A stretch of DNA of 64,000 nucleotides, taken from Mycobacterium sp. WUMAC-067 (GTDB taxonomy: Bacteria; Actinomycetota; Actinomycetes; Mycobacteriales; Mycobacteriaceae). This document shows positions 16,008 through 24,946 of this stretch, one piece after another; within the stretch, counting starts at the first letter, position 1, and each line of letters opens with the position of its first letter. Both the position numbers and the translations under genes were made by a program. The stretch is from assembly GCF_020217485.1 (NCBI RefSeq), contig NZ_JAEKMI010000014.1:62001-126000 (forward strand), written 5' to 3'. The notes under the pieces are model-generated. The model saw only the letters and a program-made list of their open reading frames with translations, ran no database searches and was not told the DNA's origin.

Positions 16008-16610
16008 GTGGGAACAGCACGGCAGGCCGCCATCGGTGAGCGATTCTGGCTCGTCGCGCACAGCCCGGCCCGGACGCGGGTACTCGATGCCGCTTTGGAT
16101 CTGTTCGCCACCCACGGGGTCAGCGGTACGTCGCTGCAGATGATCGCCGACGCCGTCGGGATCACGAAAGCCGCTGTCTACCACCAGTTCCGGACCAAAG
16201 AGCAGATTGTCATCGCCGTGACCGAGCGCGAACTCGGCCGCCTCGCGCCGGCGCTCGAGGCCGCCGAGGCCTATGACGACGGGCCTGCGGCACGAGATGC
16301 CTTGCTGGTGGGCGTGGTTGAGATGGCCGTTCGCGACCGCCGATTGGTGCGCACGCTGCAATTCGACCCCGTCGTCGTCCGATTGCTGGCCGAGCACAAG
16401 CCATTTCAACTCTTCATGGACCGCCTGTATCGGGTGCTACTGAGCGATGCGGGTCTCGACGGGCGCATCGAGGCCGCGATGTTCTCCGGCGCGCTCAGCA
16501 CCGCGGTCATGCATCCGTTGGTCGCCGACATCGACGACGACACACTGCTCGACCGGGTTACCGATTTAAGCCGCCGGCTGCTCGGTCTACCGCGGGAGAC
16601 CCGCGGCTGA
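16008..16610 (+). CDS. TetR/AcrR family transcriptional regulator
   Basis: A 200-residue regulator starting at GTG 16008. The helix-turn-helix region is RVLDAALDLFATHGVSGTSLQMIADAVGITKAAVYHQFRTKEQIV (residues 25-69). The C-terminal domain has no recognised ligand motif. It is divergent from the oxidase-subunit operon, and the shared 18-bp palindrome is its likely target. Confidence 0.85.
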   Translation: MGTARQAAIGERFWLVAHSPARTRVLDAALDLFATHGVSGTSLQMIADAVGITKAAVYHQFRTKEQIVIAVTERELGRLAPALEAAEAYDDGPAARDALLVGVVEMAVRDRRLVRTLQFDPVVVRLLAEHKPFQLFMDRLYRVLLSDAGLDGRIEAAMFSGALSTAVMHPLVADIDDDTLLDRVTDLSRRLLGLPRETRG

Positions 16611-16615
16611 CGCGG

Positions 16616-17035
16616 CTACGTGTCGGCGCGGACCCAGCTCGATATGCCGTCGTGAGCAATACAAATCAGGAACAGACCATCGGGCGCCTGCGCGACGTAG
16701 TTCAGATAGTTCGTGCAGTCGGCGTTTTCTTCCTTGACCCCGGCCATCGGAGGCGAGCGGAACCAGCGAGGCTGATATCTCCGCGGCGAGCCGCAGAACA
16801 TCAGCCGTCCGGGCTCGGAGGCGAAGGAAACGTATCCGTCGGCGACGCCGAAGGCGTAGTAGGTCGTGTTGTCACACGGCGCACCGAGAACCTGATGGGG
16901 CATGATGCCCGGGGTGCAGGCGGGGTAGTCGCAGACAGTCGGCCCGGCCGAGGCTGGCGGCGCCGCCACCACACCGGCGCCGAGCAACGCGGCAACCAGA
17001 GGCACGATTGATCGCACCCGATTACTCTGCCACAC
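16616..17035 (-). CDS. Secreted Cys-rich protein
   Basis: A 139-residue exported protein. The signal peptide (residues 1-30) ends APPASAGP. The mature part has six cysteines (TVCDYPACTPG, GAPCDN, MFCGSP, ADCTNY, FLICIA), which suggests disulfides, and no known domain. GTG 17035 is used. GTG 17017 would give a shorter signal. It is convergent with tetR, with a 5-base gap. Function unknown. Confidence 0.65.
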   Translation of the reverse strand: MWQSNRVRSIVPLVAALLGAGVVAAPPASAGPTVCDYPACTPGIMPHQVLGAPCDNTTYYAFGVADGYVSFASEPGRLMFCGSPRRYQPRWFRSPPMAGVKEENADCTNYLNYVAQAPDGLFLICIAHDGISSWVRADT

Positions 17036-17204
17036 CTGAAAAGAAAATTCTCCTGGTTGGAGAAGATCACGTGGACCGAAAGGCGGTCAGCGCCGGGCCA
17101 TCCCGAACGCCACCCGGCTCCGCGCCCCGGCGGGCGCGCATTTCCGCATGTAAGAGCCACGAAGGCGGCCGTCCGACGGCGGCGTTGAGCTCAGGCTCCA
17201 GTGA

Positions 17205-17210
17205 TAAGCT
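17205..17210 (+). promoter_or_regulatory. Candidate -10 element of the first Mam pair (leaderless)
   Basis: TAAGCT (TAnnnT) ends 8 bases before GTG 17219. No Shine-Dalgarno sequence precedes the GTG. The hexamer and spacing equal those before dapC, so the Mam transcript is probably leaderless. It also supports GTG 17219 over the upstream ATG at 17201. Confidence 0.45.
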
Positions 17211-17218
17211 GCTTCTCC

Positions 17219-18010
17219 GTGCACGATCCGGAGGGGCCCAACGCCGACGATTCTAGTGACCCGAGGAGTGCCGCTCCCGACGAATCACACTCGAACTCCG
17301 GCGCCGCGGCGGGCCCGTCAGAAACGGACGTAGAAGACGAAGTCGCCAAAGCCGAAGCGCGCGCCGAGGCGGCTCGGGCACGCCTGTTGAAGCTGCGCGG
17401 GGCAACCGAAGCCGGGCGCGCGGACGACGACGCCCAAGATGTCGAGCAGCACCCCGCCAAGGGGACCCGGAAACGGTTACGGTTGCGGCGTCCTGGGTGG
17501 CTTCGACGTCCAGGGTGGCTCCGGCGCCCGGGGCGGAAAACGCTATCTGTCGGCGTCGGCATCGTGCTCGCCTCCGCGTCTCTCGCCGCGAGCGGCTACA
17601 TGCTGCGGCAGCACCACATCAACGTGCATAATCGCCAACTCGCCGCGGAGTTCAGTGCAGCCGCCCGGCAAGGGGTCACGGCACTGATGTCGATTGACCC
17701 CGATCATGCCAGGGAGGATGTCCAGCGCTCGATCGATGCCTCCACAGGGGACCAGAAAAACCAGCTAGCCGTGTTGTCGCCCCTGATAGTGAACAAGGCC
17801 GAGGAAACGAAGGTCGGCACCAAGGTGACCATCGAAGCCGTCGCCGTCGAGTCATTGAGCGACAATTCGGGAGTCGTGCTGGTGGCGGCGAAAACCACTC
17901 CCACTGGGCCGGATAACGCCAAACCGCCGCCGGCCTTGTTCCGGCTCAGCGTCAATCTGGACCGCGACGACGGCCAGCTCAAGATGTCGAAAGTCGATTT
18001 CCTGCGATGA
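17219..18010 (+). CDS. Mce-associated membrane (Mam) protein A-type, left copy
   Basis: A 263-residue protein with an acidic, Ala-rich N-terminus with coiled-coil potential (KAEARAEAARARLLKLR), a basic stretch with a six-residue repeat, and one membrane span (about residues 107-128, ending ASGYMLRQHH). The periplasmic domain is ARQGVTALMSIDPDHAREDVQRSIDAST. This matches Mam proteins found beside mce operons, which stabilise the Mce lipid importer. It overlaps the next Mam gene by 4 bases. It is paralogous to 35286-36155. Confidence 0.8.
   Translation: MHDPEGPNADDSSDPRSAAPDESHSNSGAAAGPSETDVEDEVAKAEARAEAARARLLKLRGATEAGRADDDAQDVEQHPAKGTRKRLRLRRPGWLRRPGWLRRPGRKTLSVGVGIVLASASLAASGYMLRQHHINVHNRQLAAEFSAAARQGVTALMSIDPDHAREDVQRSIDASTGDQKNQLAVLSPLIVNKAEETKVGTKVTIEAVAVESLSDNSGVVLVAAKTTPTGPDNAKPPPALFRLSVNLDRDDGQLKMSKVDFLR
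17486..17533 (+). repeat. 18-bp tandem repeat inside the Mam gene
   Basis: The hexapeptide RRPGWL is encoded twice (17486-17503, 17504-17521), followed by a partial third copy, RRPG. It adds a basic Pro/Trp segment just before the membrane span. The right-hand Mam paralogue at 35286 lacks it, so it is a local expansion. Confidence 0.7.
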
Positions 18011-18612
18011 CCGTCGAACATGGCTCATCGCCGAACGGCTCCGACGAGGACGCGAAGCCACCCGCCGGCGAGGCACCGGCACGCCCGCGTCGGCGGGCAG
18101 CGATTCGGCGTCGCGCCCACCGGTATTTGGCACGGTGGCGTTCGATCGTCGCGGCAACGTTGGTGATTGCCGCCGTGGGAGTCGCTGCCGGCGTGTACTT
18201 CTTTCTGTATCGGCCGGATCAGCAGGTCGGCGACGCGGCGGCGCACCGGGCAATCCAGGCGGCGTCAGATGGTGCCGTGGCGACGTTGTCGTATTCGTAC
18301 GAGCATTTGAACCGCGATCTCAACAACGCGAAATCCCATCTCACCGGCGGCTTTCTCACCTACTACAGCAAATTCGCCGACGAGGTGGTCGCGCCGACGG
18401 CGCAGAAGGGACAATTGACGGCGACCGCTAAGGTGATTCGGGCCGCAGTCTCGGAATTGCATCCTGATTCGGCCACCGTGCTGGTTTTCGTGGACCAGAC
18501 CACGGCAAGCGTGCAAAAGAAAGATCCCGACAAGACGCAGAGCAGCATCCTGGTCACGCTGACAAAAGTCGACGGTTCCTGGCTGATCTCGAAATTCGAC
18601 CCTTCCGGGTGA
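18007..18612 (+). CDS. Mce-associated membrane (Mam) protein B-type, left copy
   Basis: A 201-residue protein with a basic Pro-rich N-terminus, one span (about residues 45-65, IVAATLVIAAVGVAAGVYFFLY) and the Mam domain signature YRPDQQ...AIQAASDGAVATLSYSYEHLNRDLNNAKSHLTGGFL. It ends LTKVDGSWLISKFDPSG, almost identical in pattern to the end of 36152-36724. It overlaps the first Mam gene by ATGA, so the pair is one unit. Confidence 0.8.
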   Translation: MTVEHGSSPNGSDEDAKPPAGEAPARPRRRAAIRRRAHRYLARWRSIVAATLVIAAVGVAAGVYFFLYRPDQQVGDAAAHRAIQAASDGAVATLSYSYEHLNRDLNNAKSHLTGGFLTYYSKFADEVVAPTAQKGQLTATAKVIRAAVSELHPDSATVLVFVDQTTASVQKKDPDKTQSSILVTLTKVDGSWLISKFDPSG

Positions 18613-18743
18613 GCACGGCGGATGTTGTCCTAACCGTTACCGGGCCGGGCGAAGCGGTGTAACGTCATCGCTCGAGAACGCCGCGACCGACGGCGAAAAG
18701 GTGCCATAGGCACTCTCGGATTACGCGCTTCGAGGAGCACCTG

Positions 18744-19265
18744 ATGCGTTCAACCAAAACACTCACCACCGCAACGCTGGTGGCTGCCACTGCATTCGGC
18801 GGTTTGAGCACCGCCGCCACGGCCCAGGCAATAACCAAGGACGACGTGGCGATCAACGGAACTTTCCGCGCCACATCCATTGGCGATTATGCCCAGACCA
18901 ACGATCAGTACAAGGGTGAGCCGACGGTCTACCAAGTATGGACCATCAGTTCGACGTGCGACTCAACCCAGGAATGCCATGGTCAGGTGACGAGCGACCA
19001 GGGCTGGACCGCGCCCCTCTACATGACTGATGGGGAGACGTGGAAGGTGAGACGCGAAGTGCCGAACTGGGAACGGTGTGAAGACGGCACCACGTTCACC
19101 GGAGTGCAGACCTACATGTTCTTCCCCGTAAACGACAACGGCGGATGGCAACTCGGGTCGCGAGTCCTCTCGGGCAAGGACAAGACGGTCGGCCCCAGCG
19201 GTGCCTGCGGGCAGAACCAGTGGCTTGACGTCGCGATGCCGTTGCGCCTGGATCAGCTTTCCTGA
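18744..19265 (+). CDS. Secreted protein beside the mce operon
   Basis: A 173-residue exported protein. The signal peptide (residues 1-29) ends TAATAQAI. The mature part is rich in Trp, Thr and Gly, with five cysteines (STCDSTQECHG, WERCEDG, SGACGQ). No domain is recognised. ATG 18744 follows AGGAGCACC. It is convergent with mceF, separated by a GC hairpin. Similar small secreted proteins flank many mycobacterial mce and Mam loci, but no function can be given. Confidence 0.65.
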   Translation: MRSTKTLTTATLVAATAFGGLSTAATAQAITKDDVAINGTFRATSIGDYAQTNDQYKGEPTVYQVWTISSTCDSTQECHGQVTSDQGWTAPLYMTDGETWKVRREVPNWERCEDGTTFTGVQTYMFFPVNDNGGWQLGSRVLSGKDKTVGPSGACGQNQWLDVAMPLRLDQLS

Positions 19266-19291
19266 CCCGGGCGTCGTAACTTCACTGCCCC

Positions 19292-19304
19292 GCCGCTTCG
19301 CGGC
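19292..19304. terminator. Small GC hairpin between convergent genes
   Basis: GCCGC-TTC-GCGGC forms a short stable hairpin with a UUCG-type loop in the 61-base gap between the secreted-protein gene and mceF. There is no U-tract. It may end transcription from either side, but this is weak. Confidence 0.3.
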
Positions 19305-19326
19305 TCCGCATTGCCTCAGGACGGAT

Positions 19327-21060
19327 TCAGGTGGGAATCATGTCCTTCCACGTCTTGGGCGCCTTCGGAGCAACGAGATCCGACTGCTGGTACAACTTTC
19401 CGTCCGGACCGACATAACGACCGGTGTGCGGATCGTACTTTGCCACCACGACCGAGGGCGCGGGCTTAGATACGTTGGCTCCGAACGAGCTTGGCGCGGC
19501 CTGGGGCTGCCCACCGTCGACCTGATCCAGCGGTGCGGGCGCCGGTGGTGGCGGCGGCGATGGTGGCGCCGGAAGCTCGTCCGGCGCAGCGACATCGAGT
19601 GGCGCAAAAGCCGGAATGTCAGCCGACATTCTCGACATCGGCGCCAGCGTCGGTCCCGACGACGGCACGGGGGGCACAGCTGCTCCCACCGTGCCCGGTG
19701 GTGGGTTTGCTCCCCGCGGCCCCGCCGCGTCGCCGCGCGGCACCGCGCCCGGCGGCAGCGGCGTTCCCTCGACCGGGCCGAAGATCCTGTCATTGACGGT
19801 AATCCGGTCATCGGGCGGGACGCCCTGGGAAATCAGATTCGGATCCAAGGGATAGGGCCCGGTGGTGTGCTGACGCATCGCCAGCGGCATGTACGGCTTG
19901 TCGCTGTTGCAGATTTCGACGGTGGGCGCGCGCTTACCCGGGTGACCCATGCAGGGATAGTTGCGGGCGCCGCGAACCGCGATCGGTGAATCCTGCGGGA
20001 GTTTGCAATACAACCCGTCCGGTGTGTCGATGTCGCTCAGGTCGTCCGGGGATCGCCAGGTGTTGGGCGGCATGAAGCCGACCGTACAAATAGGTGGATC
20101 GTCGACGGTGGCCGCGAAGTCGCCGTAAGCCTTACCGTCGGGATGGTTTTCACCCGTGGCGGCCTGCTCGATGGCGACCCCCGACGGCAACAACACCAGC
20201 AGCTGCTCGATCGAGGGATGGTAGGTGATGCCGATCTGCCCGATGGTGGTCAGGTTGGCGAGCAACACCGGCAGCGTCGGTTTGATTTGTTCGAGAAGGC
20301 GGGATGCTTCGTTCGCGGTGTCAGGACCCTTCTGCAGGATGGTTCGGAAGTGGGAATCGTTGTTCACCATGACATCCGAGATGCCGGCGAAGCTACGCGC
20401 CCACGTTCTGATTGAATCGGTGGTGCGCGCCTGGGTATCCAGCAGCGGCCCGGTGTCTTCGGTGAGGGCCCGGGTGCGGTCGACGACGCCGTTGGAGTCG
20501 CGCGACAGCGTCTTCGAAGAATCGATCAGTGACCCCAGGTCGTAACCGGTGCCGTTGAAGCCCTGGAAGGATTCGTCCAGCAACTGGCCGAGTTTGGCCT
20601 TCGGGATGCTTTGGACCATGGCGTTGACCTGCTCGAGCATCGGGGCGACCGGCTGCGGAATTGTCGTGTCGCGCACGGAGATTACCGAGCCGTCGTGCAG
20701 GTAGGGCGGCGAATTGGTTTTGGGTCGCAGGTCCACGTACTGTTCGCCCACCGCGGAGACACTGAGGACCTGGGCCGTCAGGTCGGCGGGCACTTTCGGT
20801 GAAGTGCTCAGCGACAGCGTCGCTTTCGCGCCGGTCGGCGTCAAACCCACCGCGGTGACCTTGCCGAGCTGGACACCACGGTAGGTCACGTTGGAAAACC
20901 GGTAGAGGCCGCCGGTGGCCGGCAACTCCAGCGTCACGGTCATCCGACCGATGCCCAGCAGCGTCGGCGCTTGGATGTAGAAGAGCACCATCGCGATCAC
21001 GCCGATGGCCCCGACGACCGTGAAAATCGCCAGCTGGATCCGAACGAAGCGCGTCAGCAT
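19327..21060 (-). CDS. mceF: Mce family protein, MceF position
   Basis: A 577-residue substrate-binding component of the Mce lipid importer. It has an N-terminal membrane anchor (LAIFTVVGAIGVIAMVLFYI), then the MCE/MlaD domain (TLELPATGGLYRFSNVTYRGVQLGKVTAVGL). A long helical region forms the channel wall. The Pro-rich tail (about residues 430-530) ends with YDPHTGRYVGPDGKLY, a motif common at the ends of MceF proteins. It is the last gene of the operon. Its ATG directly abuts the mceE stop. Confidence 0.85.
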   Translation of the reverse strand: MLTRFVRIQLAIFTVVGAIGVIAMVLFYIQAPTLLGIGRMTVTLELPATGGLYRFSNVTYRGVQLGKVTAVGLTPTGAKATLSLSTSPKVPADLTAQVLSVSAVGEQYVDLRPKTNSPPYLHDGSVISVRDTTIPQPVAPMLEQVNAMVQSIPKAKLGQLLDESFQGFNGTGYDLGSLIDSSKTLSRDSNGVVDRTRALTEDTGPLLDTQARTTDSIRTWARSFAGISDVMVNNDSHFRTILQKGPDTANEASRLLEQIKPTLPVLLANLTTIGQIGITYHPSIEQLLVLLPSGVAIEQAATGENHPDGKAYGDFAATVDDPPICTVGFMPPNTWRSPDDLSDIDTPDGLYCKLPQDSPIAVRGARNYPCMGHPGKRAPTVEICNSDKPYMPLAMRQHTTGPYPLDPNLISQGVPPDDRITVNDRIFGPVEGTPLPPGAVPRGDAAGPRGANPPPGTVGAAVPPVPSSGPTLAPMSRMSADIPAFAPLDVAAPDELPAPPSPPPPPAPAPLDQVDGGQPQAAPSSFGANVSKPAPSVVVAKYDPHTGRYVGPDGKLYQQSDLVAPKAPKTWKDMIPT

Positions 21061-22407
21061 CTATCCACCCGCTCCCGCCGGCGGCGCCTCTGCCGGCGCC
21101 GGCGTTTGTCCAAGACCCGCGTCAGGCACCGGCGCCTCAGCCGGGGCCGGCCCGGGGCGCGGCCCATAATTTCCCGGTCCCGGTGCCGGTACCGCTCCCG
21201 GCGGCGGCGGGGGCAGTGGCAACGCGTCGGGATCGACCCACGGTGGCCTCAGCGGGTTATGCAAAGGATCGAGTGTGTAATTGAGGCGATACGGATCCCC
21301 GGGCACCGGTGGTATGGGCATATCCAGTTGCCCCCAATGGGTTCCGAGGAACAATCCCTTCTTGAGCCGTGGGATCGTCAGGTCGAAATCGAGGTGCAGG
21401 TTGAAGAAGTCGCCTCGGACGGCTCGGTCGACGAAGTTCTGGGTGAACGGGAACACGAACGACGCCGCGATGGCCGCGCCGAAATCCGGTCCGACGTCGG
21501 CGAGCGCTTTGATGGTCGGCTCCAAGTTTTTGAGGTTCCTCACCAGGTCGGCCTGGGCGTCGTTGACCAGCCGGTTGGCGGTGTTGCTGAACACGCGAAG
21601 GTGATCCAGGGCGGCCGTCAGACGAGGCCGCTCCTTGATCAACACCTCGAGCGCCGGCGGGATCTTGCGCAGCGCGTCGGTGACGACGTCGCGTTGGTCG
21701 GCGAAGGTGGCCGACAGCCGATTCAGGGCCTGGATGGAGGCGACGATGTTGTCCTGTTCGTCGTTCAGAGTTCCCACGAACGTGTCCAGGCGGGTGATCA
21801 GATCACGCACCGCACCCTCGTGCCCGGACAGGGCGGCCGAGAAATTGTGGATGACCTCCCCGATCTGTCCCAGTCCACCGCCGTTGACCACCGCCCCCAG
21901 CGACGACAGCGTCTGCTCGGTCGACGGGTAGGCCGAGGACCGGCTCAGCGGGATGGTGGCGCCGGGCTGCAGCCGTCCGCTCCCCTGTTGGCCCAGTGGA
22001 GTATTGAGCTCCACATGCATCGAGCCCAGCAGGCTGGTCTGACCGACGGTGGCTACCACGTTGGCCGGGACCACCACGTCGCGCTTGACGGAGATCTCGA
22101 CGTCGGCGTGCCAGCCTTGCACCCTCATCGTGCCGACACTGCCGACGACGACGTCGTTGATCATGACCGGCGAATTCGACTCCATCGTACCGACATTCGG
22201 GAGTTCGACGTGGTAGATGTTGGCCCCCGGCCCGCGTCCGACGGCACCGGGCAGGGGCAGTGAATTCAGGCCGTGGAACGCGCATCCCGTCGCTGTCAAC
22301 ACCACGCAACAGCCGACGGTGAACACCCGCCGTGCTACACCTGATGGCCCGACTCCTCCGCGGGCCGAGGGCCCGCATCGTCGCAGGGCCGCCATCCTGG
22401 CGATCAT
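21061..22407 (-). CDS. mceE: Mce family lipoprotein, MceE position
   Basis: A 448-residue Mce protein with a lipoprotein signal. The hydrophobic stretch VFTVGCCVVL is followed by TATGC, the lipobox, as is usual for the E subunit. The MCE domain follows (VELPNVGTMESNSPVMINDVVVGSVGTM), then the helical region and a Pro-rich tail. It contributes one of six subunits of the periplasmic Mce tunnel. ATG 22407 overlaps the mceD stop (ATGA). MIARMAALRR also offers a start at 22395. Confidence 0.85.
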   Translation of the reverse strand: MIARMAALRRCGPSARGGVGPSGVARRVFTVGCCVVLTATGCAFHGLNSLPLPGAVGRGPGANIYHVELPNVGTMESNSPVMINDVVVGSVGTMRVQGWHADVEISVKRDVVVPANVVATVGQTSLLGSMHVELNTPLGQQGSGRLQPGATIPLSRSSAYPSTEQTLSSLGAVVNGGGLGQIGEVIHNFSAALSGHEGAVRDLITRLDTFVGTLNDEQDNIVASIQALNRLSATFADQRDVVTDALRKIPPALEVLIKERPRLTAALDHLRVFSNTANRLVNDAQADLVRNLKNLEPTIKALADVGPDFGAAIAASFVFPFTQNFVDRAVRGDFFNLHLDFDLTIPRLKKGLFLGTHWGQLDMPIPPVPGDPYRLNYTLDPLHNPLRPPWVDPDALPLPPPPPGAVPAPGPGNYGPRPGPAPAEAPVPDAGLGQTPAPAEAPPAGAGG

Positions 22408-23831
22408 TGTTGTGGCCCGTCTGTCGGCAGCAGCATTTCCGACGCGCTCGGCGCCGGCGGTGGTGGCGCCGGTGTCGACGGCGGGGGCGGCAGCGGCATC
22501 GCCGCGCCCGGTATCCGCGCCGGCGGCACGGCCCCCGGCGGTCCCACCGGGTCACCCGGCAGGCCGGTGTAGGCCGACACCGCGGGCGGGATTTCGGGTG
22601 CTGTGGGTTTCGGGCCCTCGCCGCCGGGCGCCAGGCGCGGCTCGGTGTAGAGAACCCTCGCCGGGTCAATCGACTTGGCTATGAACGGGTTGATGGGAAT
22701 CGGCGAGTTGTTGAAGTTGGTCTGCCGCAAGCCGGGACCGATGAACAGGGAGCACAGCTTGCCCGATTCGACCGCGGTGATGTTTTCGATGGCGCCGATT
22801 TGCGTGCAGCCCGGTACGCCCAACAGAACCTGGCCGCCCCATGTGGGATTCGCCATGTTCATGAGCCCGAATCCTCCCACGATGGTTCCGGTGTCGGCGT
22901 TGTAGTCGTTGAAGAAGTTGCCGAACGCGTTCGGCGCTGCGTGCAGGATGTTCTCCAGATCCATGTGGTGATCGACCAGGTTCTGCGTGACATCGGCCAA
23001 CCGGGCAATCTGTTCGCTGGTCTGGTTGCGCGTGCCGGCGATGAAGCGCTGCACCTCGCCGACCGCCGTCGACAGATCGGTCAGCGCCGCGTCCAGGTCG
23101 GATTTGCTGTCATTGACGACGCTGGTGAGCGTGGCCAGGCGGTCGTTGAACTGCACGATCTGGACGTTGCTGTCGCGCAGCGCGCCGACGAAGGTCTGCA
23201 GGTTCTTGATGATGTCGACGATGTTGCCGCTGCCGTTGGCGAGGATCCGGCCGACGCCCGACAGTTGACCGAGTGTTTGCCTCAGCTTGTCACCGTTGCC
23301 GTCGAGGGCGTTGGCGGCGCTGTCGATGAACCGACCGACGGATGTGCCCGATACCCCGCTTTTGGGTCCCAAATCCGTTGCGAGCCGCATCAATTGGGTT
23401 TTGACCTCGTCCCACTCGACCGGCACCGCGGTCCGTTCGACCGGTATGACTGCGCCGTCGCGCATGACCGGCCCACTGTCTCGATAGGCCGGCGTGAGCT
23501 GAACGTAGCGGGCAGACACCAGGTTCGAGGCGACGACCACCGCCTTTGCGTCCGCCGGGATCGGCACGTCGTGGTCGACCTTGAGGGTCATCTTGGCCTG
23601 GGTGCCCTGCGGCTGAATGGATTTGATCGTGCCGACTTTGACACCCGAAACCCGTACATCGTCGTGGGGATAGATCGCGGTGGCGGTGGTGAAATAGGCG
23701 GTGATCGTCTTCTGCCCGAAGAACGTATTGCGGACGACCACGGCAGCTCCGGCAAGCAGGAGCCCGACCAAGACAACCGCCGTCACGGCCACCAGCCGCG
23801 TGCGCGGGATGCGGGAGGTCCGGGAGGTCAC
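22404..23831 (-). CDS. mceD: Mce family protein, MceD position
   Basis: A 475-residue Mce protein. One span (LVAVTAVVLVGLLLAGAAVVV), then the MCE domain (ITAYFTTATAIYPHDDVRVSGVKVGTIKSI), a helical channel region and a Pro-rich C-terminus (from about residue 425). The open frame begins at 23873. I chose GTG 23831 (VTSRTSRIPRTRL) because it overlaps the mceC stop by GTGA, as at other junctions in this operon. Confidence 0.85.
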   Translation of the reverse strand: MTSRTSRIPRTRLVAVTAVVLVGLLLAGAAVVVRNTFFGQKTITAYFTTATAIYPHDDVRVSGVKVGTIKSIQPQGTQAKMTLKVDHDVPIPADAKAVVVASNLVSARYVQLTPAYRDSGPVMRDGAVIPVERTAVPVEWDEVKTQLMRLATDLGPKSGVSGTSVGRFIDSAANALDGNGDKLRQTLGQLSGVGRILANGSGNIVDIIKNLQTFVGALRDSNVQIVQFNDRLATLTSVVNDSKSDLDAALTDLSTAVGEVQRFIAGTRNQTSEQIARLADVTQNLVDHHMDLENILHAAPNAFGNFFNDYNADTGTIVGGFGLMNMANPTWGGQVLLGVPGCTQIGAIENITAVESGKLCSLFIGPGLRQTNFNNSPIPINPFIAKSIDPARVLYTEPRLAPGGEGPKPTAPEIPPAVSAYTGLPGDPVGPPGAVPPARIPGAAMPLPPPPSTPAPPPPAPSASEMLLPTDGPQQ

Positions 23832-24946
23832 TGTGATCCTCCGATCCGTCCGCCCAACGTGCAGCCAGGGCACTGTGGAATGGAGTTGTAGGGCCAGGGG
23901 GTCAGCGCCCGAGGCACCGGCGATGGGAAGCCGGGGCCCTTCAACGTATCGAAGGTGCGGAATCCCCAGAGGTAGTCGAACAACTCCTGGAAGAGTTGCG
24001 GGATAAGGAAGTTCGGGGCGAACGCCTGGTAGGCGTACATGCCGGAGATGGCCTCACCGACCGTGATCTGAAATTTCTTGAGGCCCGCCAGCGATTTGGC
24101 GATGTTGTCGCGGTTCTTTTCCAGCATCGCCGTCACCGAATTCAATCTCTCCAGCGTCGGTGCCAATGTGCTTTCGTTGTCGTGCACCAATGCCGTCAGC
24201 TGCTTGGCCACCACCGACGTGTTGGCCAGCAGGTCCACGATCTCTTGACGCCGCGCCACCAGGACTTGGAGCAGGGAGTCGGAGTTGAGGATGAGCTTGT
24301 TGACCTGCTGGCTACGTTCGGAGAGAACCCCGGTGACGTCGCCGGCACTCTTGAAAAGGTCACCCAGGTTCTTGTTACGACTGTTGAGGGTGCGCGATAA
24401 CCGGGTGAGCGCGTCGAAGGCCGGCCCCATTTGGGGCGCAATCTGATCGAGCGTCGCCGCCAGCGTGTCCAATGACTGGTTCAGCGCTGCGGTATTCGTT
24501 CCCGCAGTGTCGGTGGTCAAGTCGCTGACCGCTTCCGTCAGCGAGTAAGGCGAAGAGGTGCGCGAGACCGGAATGAGAGCCATCGGATGCATCGTGCCGC
24601 TGCCCGCGGACTCCACCGACAGCATCCGCTCGCCGAGCAATGTGCCCGTGCGGATGTGCGCGGAAGTCTCCGAGCCGAGCAGGATGTTGCCCTTCATCGT
24701 GAAAGTCACCAGCGCGTCGCCGTGACGCAGCTTCACATCCGACACCGTGCCGACCTTCATCCCCGACACGATGACCGGGTTGCCCCCCGTAAGGCCCCCG
24801 GCTTCGGTAAACAACGCCTGGTACCTGACCATCGTCGCCCATGCGACGAATCGGTCGGGCGACAGCCCCACCAGGATGATCATCACCGCCAGGACGACGC
24901 CGATGAGCCCGGCTTTGACCAGGCCAACTCCGCGATACTTGAGCAT
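23828..24946 (-). CDS. mceC: Mce family protein, MceC position
   Basis: A 372-residue Mce protein: MLKYRGVGLVKAGLIGVVL gives the membrane anchor, then the MCE domain (VRYQALFTEAGGLTGGNPVIVSGMKVGTVSDV). The helical region shows repeated NSDSLLQVL-type turns. It ends with two cysteines (PQCPGCTLGGRIGG). I chose ATG 24946, which shares one base with the mceB stop (TAATG), over ATG 24961. Confidence 0.85.
   Translation of the reverse strand: MLKYRGVGLVKAGLIGVVLAVMIILVGLSPDRFVAWATMVRYQALFTEAGGLTGGNPVIVSGMKVGTVSDVKLRHGDALVTFTMKGNILLGSETSAHIRTGTLLGERMLSVESAGSGTMHPMALIPVSRTSSPYSLTEAVSDLTTDTAGTNTAALNQSLDTLAATLDQIAPQMGPAFDALTRLSRTLNSRNKNLGDLFKSAGDVTGVLSERSQQVNKLILNSDSLLQVLVARRQEIVDLLANTSVVAKQLTALVHDNESTLAPTLERLNSVTAMLEKNRDNIAKSLAGLKKFQITVGEAISGMYAYQAFAPNFLIPQLFQELFDYLWGFRTFDTLKGPGFPSPVPRALTPWPYNSIPQCPGCTLGGRIGGSQ

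Noticed and set aside
17038..17052. GAAAAG-N3-ATTCTC match near a secreted-protein start
   Set aside because: Two mismatches, an A-rich background and only 2 bases from the start codon. No catabolic gene follows, so it was left out of the operator set.
20971..22263. Long plus-strand frame opposite mceE/mceF, and similar frames opposite other genes
   Set aside because: Arg/Gln/His-rich shadow frames that are common in GC-rich DNA. The minus-strand Mce domains are clear.
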